DNA of 64,000 nucleotides from Cymodocea nodosa (Eukaryota; Streptophyta; Magnoliopsida; Alismatales; Cymodoceaceae), in assembly GCA_036874045.1 (NCBI GenBank), contig CM072344.1, positions 8,652,501 through 8,716,500 on the forward strand, written 5' to 3'. Under the pieces are notes generated by a model. That model was not told the origin of the DNA. It was given only the letters and a program-made list of their open reading frames with translations, and searched no databases. Shown here in pieces: positions 39,749 to 51,793 of this stretch. Each line of letters begins with the position of its first letter. Within the stretch, counting starts at the first letter, position 1. Made by a program: the position numbers and the translations under genes.

Positions 39749-41900
39749 TGTTTGGTTTACCTAGCACGACACTAGAAAAACTTGAATTTGTTAACTTCTA
39801 TTTTTACTTAGTTAATTTATCTTTATGCCTATTCTTTTTTTTTTATATAGAAGTAAACAAACAACCTTTAACACAAATTAGATATTAATTCCAATTTGTA
39901 CTTTAACTATAAGTGCATAGTGCCTATTGTATTAGTGTGCAAGTATAAGTCGATCCCATAGGGAATTGCTTAAGAACGTAGAATTATCCGTTTGTTAACA
40001 ATCAAATTTATATATTCAATAAGCTCTCCGTTGAGTTACAGTTAACTCAACGGACAAAGTTCGTTGAATTATGGCTAACTCAATAGACTAACCTCGTGGA
40101 CTTAAGTTAACTCCACGAGCTTGTCTTTCTTTTTAATACTGCTATTTACAGAGGAATTCGGCCAACCATTGGGCGATTCCACAGATTGTAAATAACATCA
40201 ATTAAGCTCTTTAATGTTAGTAAACACTAGATTTATCATTAAGCAATACTAACATTTAGATAATTCAAACAGTAACCATTAAAATCTTTAAGTCTTTTGA
40301 ACGAACCAATTTCAGTAAACTATAAAACTAAAACAAACATAAAACAATCACAACACTGACAAAGATAACATTAATCACGATACAACACTCAAATACAAAA
40401 TACAAACACAGATAAATTATTTTTGGTATTTTTGTTTTAATACAAACATAGAAATGGGCGAAAGGTGAAATGTAAAGTAATCTCAATCAACAGTAAATAC
40501 TTTCGTCACTACATACGACGCAATTACACCACTGAAAATTAAACCACTTACAATTCTGTCTCCTCTCCCTATAGAATCGCGAGTCTAGAATTGCAAGATG
40601 ATCTTCTCTTCAGCATACAGGCATCAACCCGAAGCCAAGGCTAGAAGCTTTACAATCTCTTGAGATATGAGTCGGCGCTTGGTGAAAATGGCTTCCCTTC
40701 CCACGACGCGACCACTCCTCATAGTGGTTGTTAAGCACTGTGTTTGGCTCGAAATCGACCCGACATCAAGAAAGTATCCTCACAGACCTTTGATGGTTGG
40801 TGATTATGGTGGTGGTAATGATGGTTGGTGTGGTACTTCAGAGAATTACCGACGCTACTTGTAGAAAGCTTGGTGCTCCTCCTCTGTACACACTGGTCAT
40901 ATCCATCGATCACACACACTTTACTTCTTTTTCTTCTTTTCTTTTATATTTCTTCAGTAGTAACTGCTTCTGCTTGAATGGTCGGTTGGATTTCCTTCAT
41001 TCATATCAACAACGATGCTTTCTTCTCCCTGCGCGATATGTGCAATCGTGGTTTTTCTTCCAACTGTCCTGTTTCTGCAACCACTATAGTGGCATATTAG
41101 AAAATAAATAGTCTATGGAGTTACAGATAACTCAACGGACTTTCTTTATTATTTAACTATTAAACACGTGCATAAATTTAACTATCCGATGCTCAGGTGC
41201 ATTTCAGATACTTATAAACTTAACTATCCGATGCTCAAATGCATTTCGGATAGTTACAGATAACTCACCGATATATAACTTAAGTAAATCTACCAAATCT
41301 CGACACGTGTTAGCAGTAGTTTAATAATAAAATAAACATTTCGGAGAGTTATAAGTCTAACTATCCAATGCTCAGATGCATTTCGGATAGTTACAGATAA
41401 CTCACCGAAAATCCACTTAAGTCACTTTCCTAGAACATGACACGTGTCCACAGTTATTTTATAAATAAAAAGAGATTTCAGAGAGTTACACATATAACTG
41501 TTCGATGCCCAGCTGCAATTTCGGATAGTTATCGATAACTCACCGAAGTCATACATTATGGTTTCGACACATGTACTTCAGGAAATAATAAACTATTCTT
41601 TTAAAACATAACTGTTCGGTAGTTTAAACATAACTATCCGATACATATTCGGTATGTTAAACATAATTGTCTGAAATATCAAAAAATTTGGATACTTAAG
41701 AATTTCACAGCCTACAACTTACCGATAGTTCAGAAATGTATTAAATTAACATTAATTTTCCCAATTTAAGCAAATTCTTTAATTAAAGCTTATAACAGTG
41801 CAATTATAACATAATGGCTTAATTCTCATATGATAAGCTAAATATCATGCAATTAACCATCATTTAACCGTTAATATTATGCACTTTTTCATTCTAAACA
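39749..41900 (-). repeat. 3' LTR of G1
   Basis: Plus-strand ends TGTTTGGTTTACC and ATTCTAAACA. It includes a perfect inverted repeat at 40027-40054 (TCCGTTGAGTTA, 4-bp spacer, then its complement). 41150-41640 holds an array of TTTCGGATAGTTACAGATAA-type hairpins. It is 2152 bp against 2176 bp for the 5' LTR. Confidence 0.92.
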
Positions 41901-41912
41901 CTTCTCCCATAC
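41901..41912 (-). other. Polypurine tract of G1
   Basis: On the minus strand TATGGGAGAAG abuts the LTR start TGTTTAGAATG, the expected plus-strand primer site for the 3' LTR. Confidence 0.7.
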
Positions 41913-44055
41913 CTAAATTTTGCTAGTCCCTTTGCAAACTAAGATCTAATTAATTGGTCTTTCTAAAAGTGTTAGAATTAATTCTTCTTCTTCTTTTTTT
42001 TCTGTTTAGCATAAGAATTATTATATAGATATTCTGTATGTTTCAGTAATCAACCTGAAAATATACTTAGAATATATGTAAATTACATACAAAGTATATC
42101 ATCATCACATAGGTGTTAATTATATTATCGTGTTTTCTTCTTTTCATCATCTGTCATCTTGAATTTTCCAATAATACAACATACAAATCAAAATACAATC
42201 CAATTCAATCTGATTAAGACAAGTAGAATAAAGAATTGTATCTCCATTAAACAACTTCAAAAGTCACTTCTAGATTCATATTTCAGCAATTCTAGATAAT
42301 AGAAAATATACTCGATTCATAAGATATCTGTATTTCACAAAACACTTGTATCTTTTCAGAACAGTATATGTTTTTTTTTTCTTCTTTTTTTGTACTTTAA
42401 AAGTTAATTTGACAAGCTTGAATCATATAGGAGCTTTCTAATGTACCCATGTAACGAGCTTTCAGTCAACAATCCCAGATCTGATCAGGATCTTAGGTTG
42501 CTAGATTTCAAAAGTCCTTTTTCAGGTCAACAATCCTTACATACCTATTTGCTCAAGTACAAAAGGCTCGTGATCAAACAAGTCAATAAACTCTCAAAGT
42601 TTCCTTTTTTTTCTCTTTTTTTTTTTTCTTTTTCAATCAAAATACAAACACAAAACAAAATATTAATCACATACTATATATGTACGTATTTCATTAATAC
42701 AGATGTAGTAAAACACCAATCTCATATAGTCCTACTTCTATCATTTACTGTAAATATGAATCCATAACAATAAGCTCATACTTTTTCTGTAGTTTAATAA
42801 GATCTACACATAAATCATTCTACAAGTTTAATCAGTCAAATTAAATGTATCTTTAATCATATGTGTTTCATTTAATCTAGAATTCATATTTCATCTCCTT
42901 CAGGACTTTAGATAATTTACTAATTTTTCATTAAGCATTCTGATTTCATTTTAAAATCATGAAATTGTTAAACTCATGAAATTCAGAAAAAACATAAGAT
43001 ACTATATCCAGATTTGCATAAATAGTAAATTCTATAGCATCTTATATAGCCTTCTAAATATAACATTCAAGCAGTTACATTTTATAAAAATTTTACAGTC
43101 TCAATTATCGAATAGTTACAACAAGTTCATAAATATTTTCAATTTCCACAAAACTTTGCAGTATCATTTTAATTCCTTTAATTAACAAACTTAAATGGCT
43201 GTTACTTTAATTACCTCCCCCCTATACCTACATTTTGCATTGTCCTCAATGTAAAAGATTTGACAATAAATACGGTAATTGTAGCAGGCATGAATATAGC
43301 TTCTTTGATTTAAAATTCAAGATAAGTAATCAGTTACATACCTTGTTTCGTTTGTATCTTCTTCTGCATATTCCGATTTTTTTGATTCTGAAAAACTTTT
43401 CATTCACAGATAAAAGCAGAATATATAACAAAATAACATTTAACAGATATTGATAAATCAGTGTCTTGTGTGGAACCTAGACTCTTATGCCTTTGGTGGC
43501 TCACAAGCAAGCTAGTTGGTTTCCCAGAACAGATACCAACAAATTGGATTGATATTTTGTTTTTTTTTTCTTTGATAAAATAAAATGAAAACCATAGAAT
43601 TTTTTCTCTTTTTTTTTCTAAAAATAAATGCAGAATACGCACAACATTAAACACACAAAATCACAACTTAAGAACATGATTGAAAAGTAGAAACAAATGG
43701 AATAAACGTGTCAGTCCAAACAAACTTTTTAGGCATAGTTCTTCTTGCTATTAATTCTGTTTTAATGTAGTTTTTGTTTCTTCTTAATTTGTAAACATGT
43801 AATATATTATAAACTTCAAATACAAGTGTATTACCATTAATGATATGAAATGCAGAAAGGGATCCTTTTCGGCTCTAGGGTAATGTAGTAGTTTCTATTT
43901 CTACATCTATTTCAATATACTCCTCTTCCCACTTCCATTCATTTGTCTTTCATAATCCATATTTGAAATTTCATCAGTTCATCCCACCATCTTATCAGAC
44001 ATAAAGTAGGATCATCATCTTCATTATACCACATTCCTATTTGAATTTTATTAAA
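41913..44055 (-). other. 3' noncoding region of G1
   Basis: 42150-42870 is shared with copia B1 (480-1140). At about 43214-43255 the minus strand reads ACATTGAGGACAATGCAAAA followed by a GGGGGGAGG run, a landmark also known near the 3' end of other plant gypsy internal regions. 43860-44050 just past the F-box stop can be read for about 30 codons and may be a lost C-terminal part of that ORF. Confidence 0.6.
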
Positions 44056-44802
44056 TTATGTAGATGGTGGTTTAGCTATTTCTCTCGGTATAGGTAAAAT
44101 TTCTATATTTTCATCATAATTGTCTATGCTCACTATGTATAAATTAGATCCAAATGCTATTGATATATCTGTGACTAGATATACATATCCATCAAGTATG
44201 ACATGCATGTTGTTAATTAGTGATTTCTGTCCTAGATATATCATAATATTTTCATTCCAAGATCTATTCAGAAAATTATACACACTTAAGCGTAAATCTT
44301 CACCCCAATTTCCTATAGGTCTCCAATAATATAATTTTTCAGGAATTATAAAATTTTTATCAAAAAATATTAAAGCCGATCCACAATTTATAGTTGGTAC
44401 TTCATATATATTAGATCTTCCTATATTCCATTCTTCCCTTATTATAGGATTTCTTATCAAAATATCAAGTAATAAACTTGCATACCTTGGTCTCGTCTTG
44501 TATATAATTAATCCTTCATCTATCCCCATAATATGATCTATTCCTTCTAATGTATTGGGTGAAATTCTAGTAGTTTCTTCCATAGCCAGATATTCATGGT
44601 TAATTGAACTACGATTAAATGACCTCCATATGAATCCATCTCTAATCTTAGTCATTTTTGCAGCTTGTAGTCCTTGGAAATATTTTTCTTCGATATAGTC
44701 TTTAATTTCCTTTGATACACAACACATCCTGCACAGATCTTTAGCTGATAAGTTACTCAGTACTTCCCTTAGTGTATCCAATGGTAATTGCATCAATTCC
44801 AT
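44056..44802 (-). CDS. F-box protein ORF inside gypsy element G1
   Basis: An intact ATG-to-TAA frame of 248 codons in the sense direction of G1, between the displaced gag and the 3' LTR. Residues about 3-40 form an F-box: QLPLDTLREVLSNLSAKDL, then C.VSKEIKDYI. F-box domains bind SKP1 in SCF ubiquitin ligases and bring a substrate through the C-terminal part. That part here has hydrophobic strands (ALIFFD, LYIVSID, VYLVTD) that suggest an F-box-associated beta domain; no named repeat is clear. Neighbouring gag, env and pol frames have many stops while this one has none. Most likely a host F-box gene captured by the element. No intron is visible, as expected of capture from mRNA. Expression is unknown. 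Confidence 0.82.
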   Translation of the reverse strand: MELMQLPLDTLREVLSNLSAKDLCRMCCVSKEIKDYIEEKYFQGLQAAKMTKIRDGFIWRSFNRSSINHEYLAMEETTRISPNTLEGIDHIMGIDEGLIIYKTRPRYASLLLDILIRNPIIREEWNIGRSNIYEVPTINCGSALIFFDKNFIIPEKLYYWRPIGNWGEDLRLSVYNFLNRSWNENIMIYLGQKSLINNMHVILDGYVYLVTDISIAFGSNLYIVSIDNYDENIEILPIPREIAKPPST

Positions 44803-44869
44803 TTGTCGATTCTATATAACACAAACAAAAATTTAGCAGAGACAAAAATTAACATAACTACTGCACACC

Positions 44870-44945
44870 CTCGAGCAGTTAAGGCATAACTCAACAGACT
44901 AAGTTCGTTGAGTTAAGGACTAACTCTACAATACTATTAACTATA
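44870..44945 (-). promoter_or_regulatory. Hairpin-motif cluster upstream of the F-box ORF
   Basis: Contains ATAACTCAACAGACTAAG and TTCGTTGAGTTAAGGAC, the inverted-repeat motif also found in G1's LTRs. It lies 70-140 bp upstream of the F-box start in element sense. Confidence 0.45.
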
Positions 44946-44977
44946 AATAAAAAAACATATATATATACAGATAGTTG

Positions 44978-46161
44978 CTTTATATTCAGCTACCCTCCTA
45001 GAAGAGGTATCAATTTCATTAACAGTTCTATTGACAGGGTTAGGTATTGCTTGTATTGGCAATCCTCTAGTAGGTCTAACTTCCATTGGTTCCTTCTGTC
45101 TAAGTGGTATATTTCTATTCTGATTTTGAATTGCAGCATTTCCAAATACAAAATCTAGACGATTGTTTAATTGTTGGATTATCTTCTCTAATTTCTTTAT
45201 TCTAGATCCTTGTTCAATTAATGCTTCATAACTTATATTCTTCTCATTTACAGTTTCTCCTCCCTAGAAATTGTTGTTTCTCCAAGATAAGTTCAGGTGA
45301 TTTCTCCAATTAGGATTATAAGAATTTCCAAAGTTATCTCTCTAGTTTCTAGCATAAATAATATCTAAATCATTTATGTTTGCATTCTTTTCTGCTAGCT
45401 TTTGATTTAATGATAACTCTTCTATTTTCTTTGTTAATTCAGTTAATTTCACCTCAAGCATAGTACTTGAATCTATTTCATGCATTCCTCTTGGCAATAT
45501 TTTTTTATCTGCAATAGCTTTAGCCGAGTTTTCCCACTGTACAATTCTTTTTGCAAAGTTTTCTAAATATACCTATGCTTCTTCACTACATAACTTTAAA
45601 AATCCATTTTGACAAGTAGATTCTAATAAAGATTTCGTTGAAACATCTATGCCTTCATAAATTATACCTATTAATTATGCTTTACTCATTGCATGATATG
45701 GACATTGAGTCATTAAATCTTTCAAAATATTTCCAGAATGATTCACCCTGTTTTTGGCTACACATTAATATTTCTTTTTTCTTTTTAATCGTTTGATGTG
45801 TTGGATAATATTTTTCCAGAAAAATAGAGCAAAATTCAGTCCATGTAGAAATTGAATCAGGCGACAGAGTATATAACCATCTCTTAGCTATGTCTTTTAA
45901 AGAAAAAGGGATATATCTAAGTTTAATAGCATCTATACTCATGTTTGGCATTTTCATCATTTGACAAATTTCGTTAAATTCTCTAAGAAAATAATAGGTA
46001 TCCTCTCTTTCTAATCCATGAAAATGTGGCAATTGACTAATATAATTAGATTTCAGTTCAAACCTATCTCCCTCAAAGTTTGGCAATCGAATACATGAAG
46101 GTTCATCAACTAATTCAGGATATAGAATTTCTCCTAATGGTTTTTCTACTAGAGCAGCCAT
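44978..46161 (-). pseudogene. Gypsy gag capsid ORF, displaced downstream of pol
   Basis: ATG at 46161. The open part (46161-45682) is a typical Athila-type gag capsid: LPHFHGLEREDTYYFLREF, then KLRYIPFSLKDIAKRWLYTL and FLEKYYPTH, with the QGESFWKYFERF motif. Continuing the frame gives the known later gag pattern (EGID.S..SLLES..QNGFLKL.SEEA), but with stops near 45677, 45570, 45340 and 45265. Gag should precede protease; here it follows integrase and the env-position ORF. G1's 5' end has only a zinc-knuckle remnant without a capsid. The displacement is seen directly; its cause is inferred. Confidence 0.85.
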
Positions 46162-47299
46162 CTCTACGTTCTCTTTTAAAGAAATGTAAGCTACACCCCA
46201 AAGAATTTCATTAAAGTCTAGTTCAGAAAATGTTTCAGTATGCCTCTATGATGAAAATTCCTAGGTAAGTGTTCTTACTAATCGTTTAGTGCTTAGAGAA
46301 CGAGTCCATGTGCTCATAAATAAATAGTAGATGATTAATTACATATTAGTTTGAAGCTTTCCATTCAATAAATATTTGTTAACGGATGAAGTTGAATCAG
46401 CTGCTTCGCCTTCCAGTTCCCCAACGCATTCTCCTTTCTTTTAAAAAGTGCTGGTAACTCGTAAATAACATTCTATTATATATATATAATACATATCCAT
46501 AAAGTGAATAAATCTCGTTGCAAGAACGTGTCTTGCAACGTGCATCGTGGTTCTTGTTTTTATGGGTACGTGTACTACTACTAATTTCAAATTTTGGTAA
46601 TCGCTAAACCGACGAAGTTTCGTTCGTGGTTAAAAGAATAATTGTTCTACTTAATCCACGAACTAACCTCGTTGAGTTATAGATAACTCAACGGAACACA
46701 TTTGGTTATTGTTGCTAACTCCACAGACTAACTTTGTTGAGTTACAGATAACTCAATGGAGTGACCTTATATTATATTACTAACCTCGTGGAGTTACGTT
46801 TAACTTAACGAACTTACTTCGTTGAGTTAACACTTAGCAACCTCTAAGTTTTACTCCTTGTAAGTACCTCTCTACTTTTTTTTTTCTTTTTCATTCTACT
46901 AACTGAAATAAAGTTAAATCTATATCATTAATGCATCATTCTAATCAAAATTCATTTAAATCTGAACATTATATAAATATTTAACTTGCAGGTCATTTTA
47001 TGTTATGTAGAATTTACATTTTACCTTGCAACATGTAGAAATTTTCAAGCATCTATCCTGTCATTTAGCAAATTGTAAATCTATTAAACATTCATTCATA
47101 AAGTTCCACAAAATATATATAACATTTAATACATTCCATTCATTTCACATTCAAAACACGTATGAAAAGTACATCTGAAAAATTTATATTCATTAATATG
47201 AATCAATTTACATTACAAATACATCATACAATTTTCATACAATCCTATACAAGTAGACGAACAATACAATTTAGTCTCTATTCCTAAGTTCATCTACTT
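46162..47299 (-). promoter_or_regulatory. Spacer with hairpin-motif cluster (46610-46840) upstream of capsid ORF
   Basis: Holds several copies such as CGTTGAGTTATAGATAACTC and TTGAGTTACAGATAACTCAA. These lie 450-680 bp upstream of the capsid ORF in element sense. The rest (46162-46600, 46850-47299) is AT-rich without recognised features. Confidence 0.45.
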
Positions 47300-49509
47300 C
47301 CTTCTAGAGTTTTTCTAATTGAAGCTCTAATTGATTAATTCTTTCTACAACTCTTGTAATTCCTCTAGAAGGTACAACTATTTCTACAACTACAAAATTT
47401 CTGTATTCTTTCACTGAAATGGTTCTTGATCTGATCCTTTTTGATGCCCATTTCATGGAATCAATACAATCCACTATTAGCAGTGGAATCAAATCTCCAT
47501 AAAATAATTTCTTCTTTACTGTTTTAAGCTTGAAGATAAAAACTACAATCCAATTTATCTGAATTCTATTTACAACTACAAACGTGGCCCATTTGACAAA
47601 TTGACTTAATTCTATGTCATGGCCTTGTCGTTGATAGACATTTTTAATCAAAATGTTGGCTACCATGTGTGCTTTACCATTTAAATGCTTCAGTCTGTTT
47701 AATAAAGGCACACTAGGATTGATAGTCAAACTGTCCTTGATTTCTTATTCTGTCCATTCAACAATAGTTGTACTTTCCAAAATTTCCTACCCTTCATTCT
47801 TTAATCCAAAAATGTTGTGGAGAAGCTCTGGTGCTATTTGTACATCAGCTTCCTCTATGTTGGAAATTAATTTTCCTTCTTTTTCTCTCAAATTTGCATA
47901 AAAATAGGGCACTAGATTCTCATATACTGCATGCCCTCTTTCTTAAGAAATAAAATTTAGTAGACCTTGGAATTCAAATAATTCTTTGATTTCTTGCATT
48001 CCATCCCAATTTACTGGTCTACTATAAATAATATCATAACCTCTAATCTCTTGATATTTATGATAAGCTTCCTGACTCCAAAAATGTACTTCATTCAGAA
48101 CTATTGTTTCAGTCGGGTCAGGAATGTGACTTTGTTGTTCCAAAAGGGTTTGTTCTTGATCTTCCTTTAACATAGGCTGAACTTGAACATGCTCTACAGA
48201 TTCCTTAATTTTTTCTTCTACTTCTGTCTATGGTGGTGAGCTGGTAGAACTCTCCACTCTATCTTGAATTCTTTCCATAAATTGCTGAAGAGTTTCTTGC
48301 TCTTCAATGGAATCTGCAAAGTCATTTTTGTCCAAATGACTTCGTTCAGCTTCTTTTTCATTTTCTACTCTTTCTTCTTCCTCCAGACTACCAATCTGCT
48401 CTGTCACTGTATTTTCTGATTCTGTAATAGATTGGGATAGAGTCACGGGTAATTCAGTTTCTGCCCTAATTTCTATTTCTTCTTCTTGTACAGGCTGTAG
48501 ACTAATTTCAACCTATTTTTCTTCTTCTCTTTGCTCCTGCTGTTGCAGCTCCTGCTCCTCCTTAGAATCGGATAGCAGGTTTATAAAAATTGTCTCCATA
48601 GGCCCTGTTGACATTAGTACCTCAGATTTAATCTCTTTTTGATAGTCCGACACTTTCTCTTTTCCTTTCCTTTTTTTGATTAATTGTGCCTATTCTTCCT
48701 CTTCTTCTTTTGAAATTAAATCTACAAAAGTAGGTTTTGTAGGCCTTCGAGCCACAGGTACTAGCTCTTCCTGTTTAATTCTCTCTATAATTATTGGTCT
48801 CGAAGGACCAGCCTCAACTTCTTTTGTGGCACTTGATTTAGTTGCTACCTGATGCTGTTCAACCTTAATTCTGTACTGGGCCCTCAACTTTTCTTTGGCC
48901 CTTCTTCTCTTAATGGCATTATATAAAATATGTGCCTTAGCTATAGCTATTTCTTCATTATCACCTTGGTCTCTTGCTGTTTTGACCAAGCTAGTAAACT
49001 CTTTCTCTTCTTCATCAGTTCTCGGCCAAGCAAATGCTACTCGTGGCAATGGCTCTATTGGTTGAATTGGAGATCCTGACTACTGTTCCTCAAGAACAGG
49101 TCTTTCAGCAGTTGGCTCTTCCTATTCTCCGACTTGTTGCTGCTGCCATATTTCCCAACTTCCACGACCAGCAATGCGCCTTCTGAATCATAATCTAGCC
49201 TTACGCTGGATTAGCTCTAGGGCTATTCGTTGTTTGGCCGGATTTTTCTTTCTTTACTAAATGCAATTTCTGTTGCTACTCTGATTGTGTCTCCATTATT
49301 TGAGGTATTTGTATACCACACTCTACTAACTTTCTTCTCAATCTAAAAAGTTTAGATTCTACCTTCTTTAACTTTTTTTCTCTTGTCGTATTCCGAATCT
49401 TTTGTCGCATGAGCCATTCTTCTGATTCCTTCAGAAACTGTACTATGTCAATTGCATCTTCCCAGAACTCAGGTGTCATCTTCCTCATTGTAGAGTTACA
49501 CAACAACAT
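47300..49509 (-). pseudogene. Env-position ORF of G1 with plant retroelement-associated domain
   Basis: A single frame broken by about ten stops, starting at ATG 49509. The N-terminal half is charged: basic coiled coil (49276-49509), then Glu-rich linker (48228-49049). From 48120 down it matches the pattern of the putative plant transposon protein domain (PF20167 type, recognised by eye). It reads NEVHFWSQEAYHKYQEI, SRPVNWDGM, LVPYFYANLREKEG, a helix KAHMVANILIKNV, and LFYGDLIPLL. It ends in a short leucine-rich coil. Position after integrase is that of env-like genes in Athila elements. No signal peptide or clear membrane segment is seen. Confidence 0.65.
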
Positions 49510-49559
49510 AGAATCGCTCTGATTTCTACTATTCTAGATTCTAAATGATTTGCCAAATA

Positions 49560-50040
49560 ATGCCCCCAAAACCCTAGGTTTTAGTTTAAATAAGCCCTAA
49601 GTTTAGGTAGGTAATCGGGTCATTTCTCGAACCAACTATTGCTCTCTAATCCGCGGTCTTAGCTACAGTACTCCGTTGAGTTATAGTTAACTCAAACGAA
49701 TAAGCTCGTTGACTAACTCAAGACTCAACGGAGTAAGCTCGTTGAGTTAAGCGTAACTCAACAGACTTCCCGTACAAACAGATATAATAATAAAAATACT
49801 AAAGATAATAGTTTTTCTGTTTTTTTACCGGTTTAACCGATACTATGTTTCGGTCAGACCTAATTTTTTTTTTCGGTTGAACCGATACTATGTTTCGGTA
49901 AAACCAACATTTTTTTCTGAAAATTAATATACATATTTTTTTATGTTCTGGTCATACTGATAGATCTAGTCGGTTGAACCGCAACAATTTTTATATTTTA
50001 TATACTTCTTTAATGTTTTTTTATATAAACATAAAAATTG
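49560..50040 (-). promoter_or_regulatory. Hairpin-motif cluster and CGGTT/AACCG repeats upstream of env ORF
   Basis: 49670-49770 has CTCCGTTGAGTTATAGTTAA, ACTCAACGGAGTAAGC and further copies. 49825-49985 has three or four spaced copies of TTTCGGTC/CGGTTGAACCGATACTA. Both lie between the integrase stop and the env ORF start. Confidence 0.45.
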
Positions 50041-50052
50041 ATTTCTTACTAA

Positions 50053-50998
50053 GTAAAGCTCGAGTAGTCCTCTACTCTGATTTCTTCTATAATTCCAAAG
50101 GAGCTTTTTGGTGTTTTTAGAATAGGTCTAAGTCTTTGTCCATTTACTTTAAATATATTCTGATTTTTAGGATTTTCAATTTTAATAGCTCCATAAGGAT
50201 AAATATTTCAAACTATGTAAGGTCCTGCCCATCTAGATCTTAATTTTCCTAGATGGTTATGGAGTCTAGCCATATAAATATATACTTCTTGTCCTATTTC
50301 AAAGCTTTTTGGAATAATTTTTCTATCATGTCAGAATTTCATTTTCTCTTTTCTCTTACAGTCTTCGAATAAGCTTCATTTCTAAATTCTTCTAATTCAA
50401 TTAATTGCATTTTTCTATTTTCAACAACTTGATTTAAATTAGTGTTTAGAGTTTTTAATGCCCAATAAGCTTTATGTTCTATTTCAACTGGTAAATGACA
50501 ACTTTTTCCATATACTAGCCTAAAAGGTGACATACCTAAGCTTGTTTTATAAGTAGTTCTATAAGCCCAAAGTACATCTATCAATCTATTAGCTCAATAT
50601 GTTCTAGTAGGATTTACTACTTTTTCTAAGATTAATTTAATTTATTTGTTTGCACTTTCTACTTGTCCACTTGTTTGCAGATGATATGATGTTGCAATTT
50701 TGTGGTTTACTCCATATTTCTTCATTAAGGCTTCAAAACTTCTATTACAGAAATGAGTTCCTCTATCACTAATAATAGCTTTAGGTATTCCAAATCTAGC
50801 AAATATATTGGTTCTTAAAAATTGTATTACCACTTTGTTGTCATTAGTTTTTGTAGGAATAACTTCTATCCATTTAGATACATAATCCACCCTCAACAAT
50901 ATGTAATTAAATTGATTAGACATAGGAAATAGACCCATAAAATCTATTCCCCACACATCAAAGATTTCAACCTCAACAATAGGATTAAGAGGCATCAT
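50053..50998 (-). pseudogene. Gypsy integrase core and C-terminal part (G1)
   Basis: The core begins [14 protein letters not shown] with the first Asp, continues to [10 protein letters not shown] with the second, and stops after [10 protein letters not shown] with the catalytic Glu; all DDE residues are present. After a gap with a stop (50585-50641) come [21 protein letters not shown], then the GPY region WAGPYIV, a further stop, and YPYGAIKIEN. This is the usual C-terminal layout of plant gypsy integrases. Two or three stops break the frame, so a full integrase is not made from this copy. Confidence 0.88.
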
Positions 50999-51016
50999 AT
51001 TTCTCTTTGATATTCG

Positions 51017-51790
51017 TCATATTTGTTGACATCTTAAACAACTTAAGCAATATTTATGAGCATCTTTGAATAGTGTTGGCCAATAAAACCCACATTGTAG
51101 AATTTTTACTGTAGTTTTCCCTAAACCAAAATGCCCTCCACAAGCTTGGTCATGACAGAAAGACAATATGCTCAGATATTTAGTTTCTGGAACACACCTC
51201 CTTAAAACCAGATTATGACATTTCTTAAATAAGTATGGGTCTTCCCAATAGTAATGTTTTACTCTTGAGAAAAACAATTTCTTATCCTGTCTATTCCAAT
51301 CCTTAGGTGTTAAACTAGTAACTAAATAATTTACTATGTCTGCATACCAATGTATTGTTTTGATGGTCATTAATTGTTCATCAGGAAAATTATCCTTAAT
51401 TTCAATATTTGATTTTTTTATTTGTAATATTGATAAATGATCTGCTACTACATTCTCACAACCTTTTTTATCTTTAATTTCTAGATCAAATTTTTGTAAT
51501 AATAATATCCATCGGATCAATCTAGGCTTAGTTTCTTTTTTCTTTATTAGATGTTTTAGAGCTGAATGATCCGTGTATACTATTACTTTAGCTCCAATCA
51601 GATATGATCTAAACTTTTCTAAAGCAAACACAACAGCTAATAATTCTTTTTCAGTAGTTGTGTAATTAACTTGAGCGTCATTTAAGGTTTTGCTTACATA
51701 ATGAATCACTCTAGGAGATTTTTCTATCTTCTATCCCAACACTGCTCCTACAGCAAAATCAGAAGCATCACACATTAATTCAAATGGATG
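51017..51790 (-). pseudogene. Gypsy RNase H and integrase zinc region (G1)
   Basis: RNase H motifs: [42 protein letters not shown] and VVADHLS. A linker leads to the integrase H2C2 finger: [11 protein letters not shown], then [12 protein letters not shown] and C..CLRCQQ. The frame is open for 230 codons (51709-51017), with stops at both joints. Confidence 0.9.
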
Positions 51791-51793
51791 TCT

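Noticed and set aside
42441-43654. Several 70-108 codon frames on both strands in the G1 3' region
   Set aside because: No conserved motif. The nucleotide sequence, not the frame, is shared with B1, which points to noncoding sequence.
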